64,000 bases of DNA from an uncultured Pelagibacteraceae bacterium (GCA_902582385.1 CACHRX010000002.1:17028-81027), one strand, 5' to 3'. Shown: positions 50,789 through 61,779, counted from the first letter of the stretch. Notes: generated from the sequence alone by a model not told the origin. A program made the numbers and translations.

Positions 50789-53700
50789 GTCTGTTCATCA
50801 TAATTTTAACCACTTAAAAGTTCACTCACAATATTCAATATGCGAAGGAGCTATAAAAATAGATGATTTAAAAGAATTTTCTAAAGAAAATAAGATAAGA
50901 TCATTAGCTTTATGTGATACTACAAATTTATGTGGGGCTTTGGAGTTTTCAGATAAAATATCAAAAATAGGCACTCAACCGATAATTGGTACTCAAATTA
51001 ATTTTAAACATGACGATACTATAGGTCTATTGCCTTTATACGCTTTAAATGAAGAAGGCTATAGAAGATTAATTGAATTATCTTCTTTATCATATCTTAA
51101 AAATGATCAGCTTTCAGATCCTCATTTAGAGTTTAACGAATTATTAAAAAAGAATGATGGAGTTGCATTATTTTCAGGCACAATAAATGGTTTATTTGGA
51201 CAATTATTCAATAAAGGTAAATTTTCAGATATAAAAAATTTATATACTAAATTAAAATCTAAATTTAATGATAGGTTTTATATTGAAATTCAAAGACATG
51301 GTGATCAAAATGAGTTAGCCTTTGAGAAGTTCAATCTATCTAAATCGTTTGATTTAAAAGTTCCAATAATAGCAACTAACGAAGTTTTTTATATAAACAA
51401 AAATATTCATGAGGCACATGACGCTTTAATCTGTATTAAAAATAAGAATTATGTAAATGAAAAAAATAGATTAAGATTTAGCGATCAACATTATTTTAAA
51501 AAAGATTCTGAAATGACAGAATTATTTGCTGATTTACCTGAAGCTTTAGAAAATAATTATAATTTTCCTATAAGATGTAGTTTTAAGCCGTCTTTTTCTA
51601 AACCAATTTTACCTAATATCAGTTCTGATAAAGGTGTGGACGCTGACGAAACCTTAAAAAAAGACTCTTTGAAAGGATTAAAAATAAAATTTGAAAAAAA
51701 TTTTAAAATTAACAATGATAATATTTTAACAAATAAAGATTTTTTAAAATATAAAGATAGACTAGAACATGAATTAGATATCATTATTAAAATGAAATAT
51801 GCAAGTTATTTTTTAATTGTATCTGATTATATAAAGTGGGCTAAAGATAATGATATTCCTGTTGGTCCTGGTAGAGGTTCAGGAGCTGGTTCCCTAGTAG
51901 CTTGGTGTTTATCAATCACTGATGTAGATCCAATTAAGTTTAATTTAATTTTTGAAAGATTTTTAAATCCTGATCGTATTTCAATGCCAGATTTTGATAT
52001 AGATTTTTGTGAGGAAAAAAGAGATTTAGTTTTTGAGTATTTGACCAATAAGTATAAAGAAAGCGTAGCCCACATCATTACTTTTGGAAAATTGAAAGCA
52101 AGAATGGTTATAAGAGATGTGGGAAGAGTTTTAGGTTTACCCTATGGTTTTGTAGACAGTATTTCAAAAATGATACCTTTTGATCCTTCTAGACCCCAAA
52201 ATTTAACAGAGTGTATAGCTGGTGAACCACGACTTCAAAAATTAATTAAAGATGACTCAAGAGTAAAAAAACTTATAGACCTCTCTCTAAAATTAGAAGG
52301 TCTGAATCGAAATTTTGCAACTCATGCAGCTGGTGTAGTAATTGCCGATAAGAAGTTAACTGATGTAGTTCCATTATATAAAGATTCAAATACCAATTTA
52401 TTATTACCTTCAACACAATTTGATATGTATTCAGCAGAAAATGCTGGATTAATTAAATTTGATTTTTTAGGTTTAAAAACATTAACAGTTATAAATAATA
52501 CTCAAAAACTTATAAGAAAAAAAAATAAAGAGTTTAATATTGAAAATATAAGTTTTGAAGATCAAAAAGTTTTTGATTTATTATCATCAGGTAAAACAGT
52601 TGGATTATTTCAGATTGAAAGTTCTGGTATGCGAGAAGCATTAATTCAAATGAAACCAAATCATATTGAGGATATTATAGCTCTAGTAGCTCTATATAGA
52701 CCAGGACCTATGAGCAATATTTCCACTTATAACGACTGCAAACATGGAAAAAAGAAACCTGATTATTTGCATCCCTTGTTAGAAGAAATTTTAAAGCCAA
52801 CTTATGGAGTTATAATTTATCAAGAGCAAGTCATGCAAATAGCCCAAAAATTATCAGGTTTTACGGCTGGCCAAGCAGATATTTTAAGAAGAGCAATGGG
52901 AAAAAAAAAAAGAGCTGAATTAGAAAAACAAAAACAAAATTTCATTGCAGGGGCTGTTAATAATGGAATTAGCAAAGATGTTGCAGCAGGAATTTTTTTA
53001 AAAATCGAACCTTTTGCTGAATACGGGTTTAATAAAAGTCATGCAGCTGCTTATGCGATAATTTCTTATCAAACAGCTTATTTAAAAACATATTATCCAA
53101 ATGAATTTATAGCTGCGTCAATGACAATGGATATTTCAAATCAAAATAAATTAAGTGAATTTTATGAAGAATTAAAAAGATTAAATATTGATGTTATAAG
53201 ACCGGATATTAACGAATGTTTTGCAGATTTCAAAAGTGAGGATAGTAAATTTTTTTATGCTTTAGGGGCTATTAAGGCTGTTGGATTAGATTCAATATCA
53301 AGGATAGTTAATGAAAGGTTAACTAATGGAAAATTTACGTCCATTAAAAATTTCATAAAAAGAGTTAATCCAAAAGATATAAATAAGCTTCAATTAGAAG
53401 GATTAGTTAAAGCTGGTGCATTTGATAAATTCAATGATAATCGTAAGTCAATATTTAACTCGATTCCAAATATTATAACTAAATCCAAAAATGACTTTGA
53501 AAATAAAGCTGCAAACCAAATAAATTTATTTGGTAATGAAGAGGAAAATGAAGTTGATATAATTGAAAAAATCAAAGATTGGGATTTTGAGGAAAGATTA
53601 TCAAAAGAATTCGAGTCAGTTGGATTTTTTATTTCTGATCACCCTTTAAACCAATTTAAAGAAATTTTCGAAGATTATAAAATAATAGATTTTTATAAAT

Positions 53701-54197
53701 TTGAATCTGATGATCAAATTAAAGAAGTTAATATAGCAGCCACACTATTAAAAGTTCAAGAGAGGAAAACATCAAAAGGAAATGCATATGCAGTTCTGAA
53801 GTTAACTGATTTAAGTCGCGTTTTTGAATTATTTATATTTTCAGATATCTTAGAATCAAATAGAGAAATACTTAAAGAAGGAAGTTCTCTTATTTTAACA
53901 TTAGCAAAAACAATTTTAGAAGATGAAAATAAAACAAAAAGAATCAATGTAAGAAAAATTACTTCATTAAAAGATTTATTTAATAGTTCAATAAAAGAGA
54001 TTACTCTAAATATTAAATCTAAAGATCAATTAGATAAGATCTTAAGTTTTTTAGATAAAAAAGGTCAGACCGTCGTAAATATCAATTTTTCTAATGATAA
54101 CGAAAGTTACAATTTTAAACTTAAGAATTTAAGAAATATTGATAGAAAATCGATTAATCTTTTAAGAAATAGAGAAATAAGCCTTAATATTCACTAA
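50781..54197 (+). CDS. dnaE: DNA polymerase III subunit alpha
   Basis: 1138 aa; PHP domain, PDFDIDFCEEKRD, GPGRGSGAGSLVAWCL, FNKSHAAAYAIISYQTAYLKTYYP. Confidence 0.98.
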   Translation: MAESVHHNFNHLKVHSQYSICEGAIKIDDLKEFSKENKIRSLALCDTTNLCGALEFSDKISKIGTQPIIGTQINFKHDDTIGLLPLYALNEEGYRRLIELSSLSYLKNDQLSDPHLEFNELLKKNDGVALFSGTINGLFGQLFNKGKFSDIKNLYTKLKSKFNDRFYIEIQRHGDQNELAFEKFNLSKSFDLKVPIIATNEVFYINKNIHEAHDALICIKNKNYVNEKNRLRFSDQHYFKKDSEMTELFADLPEALENNYNFPIRCSFKPSFSKPILPNISSDKGVDADETLKKDSLKGLKIKFEKNFKINNDNILTNKDFLKYKDRLEHELDIIIKMKYASYFLIVSDYIKWAKDNDIPVGPGRGSGAGSLVAWCLSITDVDPIKFNLIFERFLNPDRISMPDFDIDFCEEKRDLVFEYLTNKYKESVAHIITFGKLKARMVIRDVGRVLGLPYGFVDSISKMIPFDPSRPQNLTECIAGEPRLQKLIKDDSRVKKLIDLSLKLEGLNRNFATHAAGVVIADKKLTDVVPLYKDSNTNLLLPSTQFDMYSAENAGLIKFDFLGLKTLTVINNTQKLIRKKNKEFNIENISFEDQKVFDLLSSGKTVGLFQIESSGMREALIQMKPNHIEDIIALVALYRPGPMSNISTYNDCKHGKKKPDYLHPLLEEILKPTYGVIIYQEQVMQIAQKLSGFTAGQADILRRAMGKKKRAELEKQKQNFIAGAVNNGISKDVAAGIFLKIEPFAEYGFNKSHAAAYAIISYQTAYLKTYYPNEFIAASMTMDISNQNKLSEFYEELKRLNIDVIRPDINECFADFKSEDSKFFYALGAIKAVGLDSISRIVNERLTNGKFTSIKNFIKRVNPKDINKLQLEGLVKAGAFDKFNDNRKSIFNSIPNIITKSKNDFENKAANQINLFGNEEENEVDIIEKIKDWDFEERLSKEFESVGFFISDHPLNQFKEIFEDYKIIDFYKFESDDQIKEVNIAATLLKVQERKTSKGNAYAVLKLTDLSRVFELFIFSDILESNREILKEGSSLILTLAKTILEDENKTKRINVRKITSLKDLFNSSIKEITLNIKSKDQLDKILSFLDKKGQTVVNINFSNDNESYNFKLKNLRNIDRKSINLLRNREISLNIH

Positions 54198-54256
54198 ATA
54201 ATACTTGTTAAATATATAAAAAATTAGTAAATACCAGCTAAATTAATTAAAACGCA

Positions 54257-54317
54257 CATAGTATTTGGTTTAATACCTCCGGTCCTTAAATGGAAATTAC
54301 TATGGTGGCTTAACCGG
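54257..54317 (+). ncRNA. rpsB (S2) leader, putative autoregulatory structured RNA with pseudoknot
   Basis: catagta (54257-54263) pairs tactatg (54298-54304); ccggt (54279-54283) inside the loop pairs accgg (54313-54317) just before the rpsB start. Confidence 0.75.
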
Positions 54318-54326
54318 GAAAAATAT

Positions 54327-55136
54327 ATGAAAATACCTAACGTTACAATTCAACAATTACTAGAAGCTGGTGTTCACCTTGGACACAAAACTTTAAGATG
54401 GAATCCAAAAATGAAGAAGTATATTTTTGGAAAAAGAGATTCAATTCATATTATTGATCTAACACAAACTTTAGAGCTTACTAAAATAGCACTTGAAAAA
54501 ATATATGAAACTATCTCAAATAATGGAAAAATCCTATTTGTGTCTACTAAAAAACAAGCCTCAGAGGCGATCGCCGAGGTAGCTAAAGAAACTGATCAAT
54601 ACTTCGTAAATTATAGATGGCTGGGAGGCATGTTAACTAATTGGGGAACAATCTCAAATTCAATTAAAAAACTTAAGAGACTAGAATCAGATTTAATTTC
54701 AGAAAATAGAGGTTTTACTAAAAAAGAACTTTTAAAGATGAGTGTAAAAAAAGATAAGCTTCAAAGATCTTTAGGTGGAATTTCTGAAATGAAAAAGATC
54801 CCTGATTTGGTTTTTATTATCGATACAAATTATGAGTCATTAGCAATTCAAGAGTCAATTAAATTAGGTATTCCAATAATTGCTATTTTGGATAGTAATT
54901 CTAATCCTGATGGTATCGATTTTCCAATACCAGGTAATGATGATGCTAGAAGAGCGATTGATTTATATTGTAATTTAATAAAAAGTACAATCGAGTCAGC
55001 AAAAAAGACAATACCTGTTAAAGAAGAAAAATCTCAGATTAAAGTTCCAAGTAAAAGTTCTAAAACAATTCAGGAATTAGATAGAGAAAAATTAGAAAAT
55101 AAATTTTCTAAACCTAAATTAGAAACTTTGAATTAA
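54327..55136 (+). CDS. rpsB: 30S ribosomal protein S2
   Basis: [45 protein letters not shown]. Confidence 0.98.
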   Translation: MKIPNVTIQQLLEAGVHLGHKTLRWNPKMKKYIFGKRDSIHIIDLTQTLELTKIALEKIYETISNNGKILFVSTKKQASEAIAEVAKETDQYFVNYRWLGGMLTNWGTISNSIKKLKRLESDLISENRGFTKKELLKMSVKKDKLQRSLGGISEMKKIPDLVFIIDTNYESLAIQESIKLGIPIIAILDSNSNPDGIDFPIPGNDDARRAIDLYCNLIKSTIESAKKTIPVKEEKSQIKVPSKSSKTIQELDREKLENKFSKPKLETLN

Positions 55137-55137
55137 T

Positions 55138-55989
55138 ATGAGTGACATAGAAAAAGTTAAAAAACTTCGAGGAGCTACTGGTGCTGGCTTTAAAGATTGT
55201 AATCTTGCCATTAAAGAATCAAAAGGTGACTTGGATAAAGCAATAGAAATACTTAGAGTAAAAGGGATTTCTAAAGCATCTAAAAAAATGTCTAGAGAAG
55301 CAAAAGAAGGTGTAATAGCTGTAAGTGGTGATGAATTTAAAACTTCTCTTTTAGAAGTTAATTGTGAAACTGATTTTGTTGCCAAGAATGATGATTTTAT
55401 CAATTTTGTTAAAGAACTTAGCAATTTAAATAATGATGTAAACTCTAATATTGATGATTTAAAAAAATCTAAAATGGCCAATGGTAAATCAGTAGACGAT
55501 AATCTTGTTGCTTTAATTTCTAAAATTGGAGAAAAAATCACTATCGGAAAAGCAAAAACAATTAGAAATTCTGGATCAGTAAATTCTCAATACCTACATA
55601 CTGTGGTTAAGGATAATTTAGCCAAGTTAGCAGTTGCAGTTTCCTTAGAAACAAAAGAAAAATCTGATATTGTTAAAAAGTTTGGAAAACAATTGTCAAT
55701 GCACATAGCTGCATCAAATCCGTTAGCTTTAGATCAAAATTCGATTAAAAAATCAGTAATTGATAAAGAGCAAGAATTAGTAACTGAGGAACTTAAAAAT
55801 TTAGGTAAGCCTGCTGAAATTGCAAAAAAGATAAGTTTAGGAAAAATGAATAAATTTAAGGAAGAAAATGCACTTTTAACACAAGCTTGGGTTATGGAAC
55901 CTAAAAAAAAAGTTCAAGATGTATTAAAAGATCTTTCAATAGCTGACCTTAAAATTAAAGAATTTATAAGATTTAAGATTGGTGAATAA
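55138..55989 (+). CDS. tsf: Elongation factor Ts
   Basis: [47 protein letters not shown]. Confidence 0.98.
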   Translation: MSDIEKVKKLRGATGAGFKDCNLAIKESKGDLDKAIEILRVKGISKASKKMSREAKEGVIAVSGDEFKTSLLEVNCETDFVAKNDDFINFVKELSNLNNDVNSNIDDLKKSKMANGKSVDDNLVALISKIGEKITIGKAKTIRNSGSVNSQYLHTVVKDNLAKLAVAVSLETKEKSDIVKKFGKQLSMHIAASNPLALDQNSIKKSVIDKEQELVTEELKNLGKPAEIAKKISLGKMNKFKEENALLTQAWVMEPKKKVQDVLKDLSIADLKIKEFIRFKIGE

Positions 55990-56541
55990 ATGTTTAATGA
56001 AAAATCATATAATCTTAAAATGGATAAAACAATTGAGGTTTTTAGCAAAGAATTATCATCATTAAGAACTGGCAGAGCTAATTCCGCTATGTTAGATTTA
56101 GTAAGAGTAAATGTTTACGGTCAACAAATGCCCATAAGCCAAGTTGCAAGTATAACAACACCTGAGCCTAGAATGATAAATATACAAGTTTGGGATCAAA
56201 ACAATGTTGATTTAGTAGATGCAGCAATCAAAAAATCTGAGTTAGGTTTAAACCCTCAAATTGATGGTCAATTAATTAGATTACCTATCCCTGAACTAAA
56301 CGAGGAAAGACGATCTGAACTAAAAAAGATGATTAAATCAATGGGCGAGAAGTGTAAGATTTCTGTGAGAAATATTCGAAGAGAAGCTAATGATGAGTTA
56401 AAAAAATTACTTAAATCAAAAGATATTGGTGAAGATGAAGAAAAATCTCTTGAAAAGAATATACAGAATATAACGGACAAACATATTTCAATCATAGATG
56501 AAAAAATTTCATCTAAAGAAAAAGAAATAATGACAATATGA
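55990..56541 (+). CDS. frr: Ribosome recycling factor
   Basis: FSKELSSLRTGRANSAMLDLVRVNVYG; RRSELKKMIKSMGEKCKISVRNIRREAND. Confidence 0.98.
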   Translation: MFNEKSYNLKMDKTIEVFSKELSSLRTGRANSAMLDLVRVNVYGQQMPISQVASITTPEPRMINIQVWDQNNVDLVDAAIKKSELGLNPQIDGQLIRLPIPELNEERRSELKKMIKSMGEKCKISVRNIRREANDELKKLLKSKDIGEDEEKSLEKNIQNITDKHISIIDEKISSKEKEIMTI

Positions 56542-57212
56542 ATCCACTAAAACATGTTGCTATTATAATGGATGGCAATGGAAGGTGGGGTTTAAAAAAA
56601 AAAAATAGTAGAAATTTTGGTCATAAAGAAGGACTAAAAACAGTTGAAAAAATTATTAAAGAAACAATTAAACAAAAGATTGAATTTCTTACATTATATG
56701 TTTTCTCAACTGAAAATTGGAAAAGACCAAAAGACGAGATTAATTATTTGTTTAATTTATTGGAAAAATTTCTTAAAAATAGGATCAATAAACTTAATCA
56801 AAATAATATCAAATTAAAAATCATTGGTGAGAAAAAGTTTACAAAAAAACTAAATAATTTACTAAGTTTATCAGAAAAGATAACAAACAAAAATAAAACA
56901 CTGCAGATAAATCTTGCACTAAATTATGGCTCAAAATTGGAAATTATAAGAGCCATTAATTTACTAAATAAAAGTAAAAAAAAAATTACTGAAGAAAATG
57001 TGTCATCTAAATTATTCACAAAAGACATACCTGATCCTGATATTTTGATTAGAACCGGAGACACTAAACGATTAAGTAATTTTTTATTATGGCAATTAGC
57101 TTATTCAGAGATTTATTTTATTAAGAAACTTTGGCCTGAATTTAATGAAAAGGATTATATAAATATAATAAATGATTTTAGAAATATTAAAAGAAACTAT
57201 GGATCAATTTAA
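56538..57212 (+). CDS. uppS: Isoprenyl transferase (undecaprenyl diphosphate synthase)
   Basis: HVAIIMDGNGRWGLKK; LTLYVFSTENWKRP; PDPDILIRTGDTKRLSNFLLWQLAYSEIYF. Confidence 0.97.
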   Translation: MNPLKHVAIIMDGNGRWGLKKKNSRNFGHKEGLKTVEKIIKETIKQKIEFLTLYVFSTENWKRPKDEINYLFNLLEKFLKNRINKLNQNNIKLKIIGEKKFTKKLNNLLSLSEKITNKNKTLQINLALNYGSKLEIIRAINLLNKSKKKITEENVSSKLFTKDIPDPDILIRTGDTKRLSNFLLWQLAYSEIYFIKKLWPEFNEKDYINIINDFRNIKRNYGSI

Positions 57213-57859
57213 TGGATATTCATTTATTTAAAAGAACAATAAGTTCAATAATAATTATATTTCTCTTACTTATAATTTTAAATTTACCGAATATTTTCTT
57301 TTATATCACTTTAGTAGGGCTATTTTTGATTTGTGCTTATGAATGGAAAAAATTATCAAATAATAATTTTATTTTATTTTTGGGATGGTTATTTTTATTA
57401 TTTTCAATTTTTTCTACAAGTGAAATAAAAAATCTAAATAATAATAACAACCTTATTTATTTTCTTTTAGTGATTAGTATTGGTACAGACATAGGAGGAT
57501 ATTTTTTTGGTAAATTTATTGGTGGACCAAAATTAACTAGTATAAGCCCAAATAAAACATATGCCGGTGTTCTTGGAAGTCTTATCTTAGTTTCAATATT
57601 TGTCTTTTTATATTTTAATATTTTTGAATTAAGTGTTTTTAAAGAAAATAATTTAACCATAGAATATTATTTATTAGCAATCTTTTTGTCGTTTATTAGT
57701 CAGTTAGGTGATTTGGTAATCTCTTTTTTTAAAAGAAAATCTGGAGTTAAAGATACGGGCAATATTATTCCTGGTCATGGAGGGTTTTTAGATCGAGTGG
57801 ATGGAATGATTTTTGTTTTTCCAATATTTTATCTTTTGCAATTTATTATAAATTTTTAA
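57212..57859 (+). CDS. cdsA: Phosphatidate cytidylyltransferase
   Basis: GTDIGGYFFGKFIGGPKLTSISPNKTYAG; QLGDLVISFFKRKSGVKDTGNIIPGHGGFLDRVDGMIF. Confidence 0.96.
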   Translation: MDIHLFKRTISSIIIIFLLLIILNLPNIFFYITLVGLFLICAYEWKKLSNNNFILFLGWLFLLFSIFSTSEIKNLNNNNNLIYFLLVISIGTDIGGYFFGKFIGGPKLTSISPNKTYAGVLGSLILVSIFVFLYFNIFELSVFKENNLTIEYYLLAIFLSFISQLGDLVISFFKRKSGVKDTGNIIPGHGGFLDRVDGMIFVFPIFYLLQFIINF

Positions 57860-57862
57860 ATA

Positions 57863-59023
57863 ATGAAAAAAAATATAGTTATACTAGGCTCAACTGGCTC
57901 CATTGGAAAAAGCACAATTAAAATAATTGAAAAAGATAAAAAAAATTTTAAAATAAAACTTTTATCTACTAATAAAAATGTCTTGGAATTAATTAAACAG
58001 GCAAAAAAGTTTAAAGTTAAAAATTTAATCATCAATGACCTAAAAAAATTTAATCAAGCAAAAAAGAAATTCAAAAACTTAAAAATGAATTTTTATAATT
58101 CTTTTTCTGTATTGGACAAACTTTTTAAAAAAAAAGAGATCTACTATTCTATGATTTCTTTAGTTGGCATAGATGGACTAAAGCCCTCAATGCAAATGAT
58201 TAAATCCTCAAAGAATATTGCTATAGTAAATAAAGAATCTTTAATTTGTGGTTGGGACTTATTAAAGAAAAGTTTGAAAAAATACAAAACAAATTTTATT
58301 CCAATAGACTCTGAACATTTTTCAATATTTTCACTTATAGATAATATTAATGCTGTAGATAAAATTTATATAACTGCATCAGGTGGACCTTTTTTGAAAT
58401 ATTCAAAATCAATGTTATCAAATGTAACACTTGCTGATTCTTTAAATCATCCTAACTGGTCTATGGGAAAAAAAATATCAATAGACTCATCGACTATGAT
58501 GAATAAAGTTTTTGAGGTTATTGAGGCAAAAAATATTTTTAATATTTCTTATAACCGCATTTCTGTTTTAACTCATCCAAAATCCTACGTTCATTCAATA
58601 GTAAAATTTAATAATGGATTAACCAAAATTTTAATTCATGAACCTGATATGAAAATACCTATCCATAACTCATTATATAATTTTGATAAAAAGAATATAA
58701 AATCAAAAAAATTAAATATAGAAATACTTAATAATTTACAATTTAAAAAAATTGATAATAAAAAATTTCCACTTATAAAAATTTTAGATATTTTACCTAA
58801 TCATAATTCGTTGTATGAAACAGCACTAGTTTCTGTTAATGATTATTTTGTTTCAAAATTCTTAAACAAAAGGATAACATATAAAAGATTAATACAACTA
58901 ATTAATAAATATGCTCATTACAAAGATTTTTTGAAATTTAGAAAAATAAGAGTTAAAAATGTTGATGATATCTATAAAATTAGAAATTATGTAAGTTTAA
59001 AATTGGATACATTAGGTATATAA
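57863..59023 (+). CDS. dxr: 1-deoxy-D-xylulose-5-phosphate reductoisomerase
   Basis: ILGSTGSIGKSTIKI; IVNKESLICGW; ITASGGPF; HPNWSMGKKISIDSSTMMNK. Confidence 0.97.
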   Translation: MKKNIVILGSTGSIGKSTIKIIEKDKKNFKIKLLSTNKNVLELIKQAKKFKVKNLIINDLKKFNQAKKKFKNLKMNFYNSFSVLDKLFKKKEIYYSMISLVGIDGLKPSMQMIKSSKNIAIVNKESLICGWDLLKKSLKKYKTNFIPIDSEHFSIFSLIDNINAVDKIYITASGGPFLKYSKSMLSNVTLADSLNHPNWSMGKKISIDSSTMMNKVFEVIEAKNIFNISYNRISVLTHPKSYVHSIVKFNNGLTKILIHEPDMKIPIHNSLYNFDKKNIKSKKLNIEILNNLQFKKIDNKKFPLIKILDILPNHNSLYETALVSVNDYFVSKFLNKRITYKRLIQLINKYAHYKDFLKFRKIRVKNVDDIYKIRNYVSLKLDTLGI

Positions 59024-59035
59024 AGCTTTAAATTT

Positions 59036-61273
59036 ATGTTTAAAAATATAACTAAAATACTTTTTTTTATAATTTTTTTTTCAACGATTTCTCGTGCTGA
59101 AATTATAAAAGATATAAAAATTGAGGGAAATATTAGAATCCCAGATGAGACAGTTAGGATGTTCCTTCAAACAGATGTTGGTAGCAACATTAATAATCAA
59201 GATTTAAATTTTATTTTAAAAAATGTTTATGACTCAAACTTTTTTGAAAATGTTGAGGTTAATTTAATTAATCAAGTATTGATTATAAAAGTTGAAGAAT
59301 TTCCTTTAATAGAAAATGTAAATTTTAAAGGTATTAAAGCTGATCGTATTATAGATGAAATTTCAAAAGATTTGGAATTAAAAGCCAGAAGATCATTTAA
59401 TGAAATATCTTTAAAATATGATAGAGCAAAAATTTTAGATAAGTTAAAGATAATGGGTTATTATTTTTCATCTTTAGAAGTTAACATAGAAAATTTAAGT
59501 GATAATAAAATTAATCTTGAATACAAAATTACTCTTGGTGATAAATCCAAAATTAGAAAAATAACATTTTTAGGTAATAATAATTATAAAGATAAAAAAT
59601 TAAAAAGTTTAATAGTAAGTGAGGAATATAAATTTTGGAAATTTTTATCTGGTAAGAAATTTCTAAATGAAGAATTTATTGCGTTGGATCAAAGATTACT
59701 TAAAAACTTTTATCTCAACAAAGGATATTATGATGTTAATATAGATACTTCATTTGCAAGATTGACAAATGAAAAAGAATTTGAATTAGTATTTAATATT
59801 GATGAAAATAAAAAGTATTTCTTTGGAGACTCAACCTTAAATTTACCAATTGATTTTGATACAACGAATTTCAATAATTTAAATGAGTCAATCAAAAAAA
59901 TTAAAGGAAAGCCATATTCTATAAATTTGATAAACAATATAATTGAAAAAATTGATGAGATTGTTTTAAATGAAGAATATAGATCAATCGATGCTACTGT
60001 AGTTGAAGATATTTCTGATAACAAGATTAATTTAAAATTTAATGTTGTTGAAGGAGAAAAATTTGTAATAGATAGAATTAATGTTTATGGAAATAATATT
60101 ACTCAAGAAAATGTTATAAGAAATCAATTATTAATTGATGAGGGTGATATATTTAATTCAATTCTATCTAATAAATCTATTAATAATATTAAAGCATTAA
60201 ATATATTTAAAACAGTAGACTCCAAAATATTAACTGATGATGTCAAAAAGAGTAAAACTATCGAAATCACGATTGAGGAAAAACCAACAGGTGAAATAAT
60301 GGCTGGAGCTGGTGTAGGAACTGATGGTGGAATGTTTAGTTTTGGAGTAAAGGAAAATAATTATCTTGGAAGAGGTATAAAACTCAATTCTGAATTAAAT
60401 GTATCAGAAGAGCGTGTTAGTGGAATTTTTTCTTTTTCAAATCCTAATTTTAAAAATTCTGACAAATCTATTAATGCCAATATTCAAGCTTCTGAATTAG
60501 ATAGAAGTACAACTTCTGGATATAAATCTAAGAAAACTGGTATTGGATTTGGTACCAATTTTGAATATCAAGACGATCTTTTTTTAGGAATCAATCAAAA
60601 TTCGTATTATGAGACTATTGAAACTGACAATAGTGCCTCAAGTCAATTAAAAAAACAAAAAGGAAATTATTGGGATACATTCATTAATTTTGATTTTGAT
60701 TATGACAAAAGGAATCAAAGATTTCAAACTACAGATGGTTTTAGGAACTATTATTCTTTAGGTTTGCCTATTATCAGTGAAAATAACACTTTAACTAATA
60801 CTTTAAATTTTTCTTATTATAATGAATTATATGAAAATAACGTAACAAAACTATCAATAAATTTATCCGCAGCAAACTCAATTACAAATGATGATATTAA
60901 GTTATCTGAAAGAATTTTTATTCCCGCAAGTAAATTAAGAGGTTTTCAGACAGGAAAGGTTGGACCAAAAGATGGAACAGATTTTATTGGTGGTAATTTC
61001 TCATCCACAATAAATATATCTTCTACATTGCCATATATATTTAGAAACAGTCAAACTTTAGATGCATTATTATTTACAGATATTGGAAATGTTTGGGGAG
61101 TAGATTATAATTCTAAATTAGATGACTCAAATAAGATTAGATCTTCTGTTGGGATTGGAGTTGACTGGTTTACTCCAGTTGGTCCTTTAAATTTTTCTTT
61201 AGCTGCTCCCATATCCAAAGCAAATACAGATAAAACACAAAACTTTAGATTTAATTTAGGTACTACTTTTTAA
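59036..61273 (+). CDS. bamA: Outer membrane assembly factor BamA
   Basis: POTRA repeats, signal peptide, C-terminal Omp85 barrel with SKLRGFQTGKVGPKDG. Confidence 0.96.
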   Translation: MFKNITKILFFIIFFSTISRAEIIKDIKIEGNIRIPDETVRMFLQTDVGSNINNQDLNFILKNVYDSNFFENVEVNLINQVLIIKVEEFPLIENVNFKGIKADRIIDEISKDLELKARRSFNEISLKYDRAKILDKLKIMGYYFSSLEVNIENLSDNKINLEYKITLGDKSKIRKITFLGNNNYKDKKLKSLIVSEEYKFWKFLSGKKFLNEEFIALDQRLLKNFYLNKGYYDVNIDTSFARLTNEKEFELVFNIDENKKYFFGDSTLNLPIDFDTTNFNNLNESIKKIKGKPYSINLINNIIEKIDEIVLNEEYRSIDATVVEDISDNKINLKFNVVEGEKFVIDRINVYGNNITQENVIRNQLLIDEGDIFNSILSNKSINNIKALNIFKTVDSKILTDDVKKSKTIEITIEEKPTGEIMAGAGVGTDGGMFSFGVKENNYLGRGIKLNSELNVSEERVSGIFSFSNPNFKNSDKSINANIQASELDRSTTSGYKSKKTGIGFGTNFEYQDDLFLGINQNSYYETIETDNSASSQLKKQKGNYWDTFINFDFDYDKRNQRFQTTDGFRNYYSLGLPIISENNTLTNTLNFSYYNELYENNVTKLSINLSAANSITNDDIKLSERIFIPASKLRGFQTGKVGPKDGTDFIGGNFSSTINISSTLPYIFRNSQTLDALLFTDIGNVWGVDYNSKLDDSNKIRSSVGIGVDWFTPVGPLNFSLAAPISKANTDKTQNFRFNLGTTF

Positions 61274-61777
61274 GTGAACAAAAAATATTTATTAACGATT
61301 TTTTTTATTATTAACACATCTTTTGCATATGCTAAAAGTGCTATTTATTATGTTGATATCGATTTCATATTAAACAACTCTAAACCTGGTTTAAAAATAA
61401 TCAAAGATCTTGAAAATAATAAAAAGAAAAATGACTCTGAGCTTAAAAAATTAAAAGAGGGTGTTAAATCAAAAAATGATGAAATTAATAAAAGTAAAAA
61501 TTTAATTTCTGATAATGAAATGAAATCAAAGATTGAAGAATTACGTAAGCAAATAAAAATATATGAAAAAAAACAAGCAGAGTATGCAAATGAATTTAAT
61601 AAAAAACAAAATAAGTTATTTGCAGATTTAATGATAAAAATTAATGATATTCTTAAAGTATACATGGAGAAAAACTCAATTGAAATTTTGTTAAATAAAA
61701 AAATAATATTAATGGCAAAAACTGACTTAAATTTAACTGATGAAATATTAGATATTGTTAATAAAGAAATTGATTAG
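61274..61777 (+). CDS. skp: OmpH/Skp family periplasmic chaperone
   Basis: Signal peptide, YYVDIDFILNNSKPGLK, coiled-coil Lys-rich middle; between bamA and lpx genes. Confidence 0.85.
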   Translation: MNKKYLLTIFFIINTSFAYAKSAIYYVDIDFILNNSKPGLKIIKDLENNKKKNDSELKKLKEGVKSKNDEINKSKNLISDNEMKSKIEELRKQIKIYEKKQAEYANEFNKKQNKLFADLMIKINDILKVYMEKNSIEILLNKKIILMAKTDLNLTDEILDIVNKEID

Positions 61778-61779
61778 AA

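Noticed and set aside
55119-55541. 140-aa reverse-strand ORF
   Set aside because: Antisense to tsf
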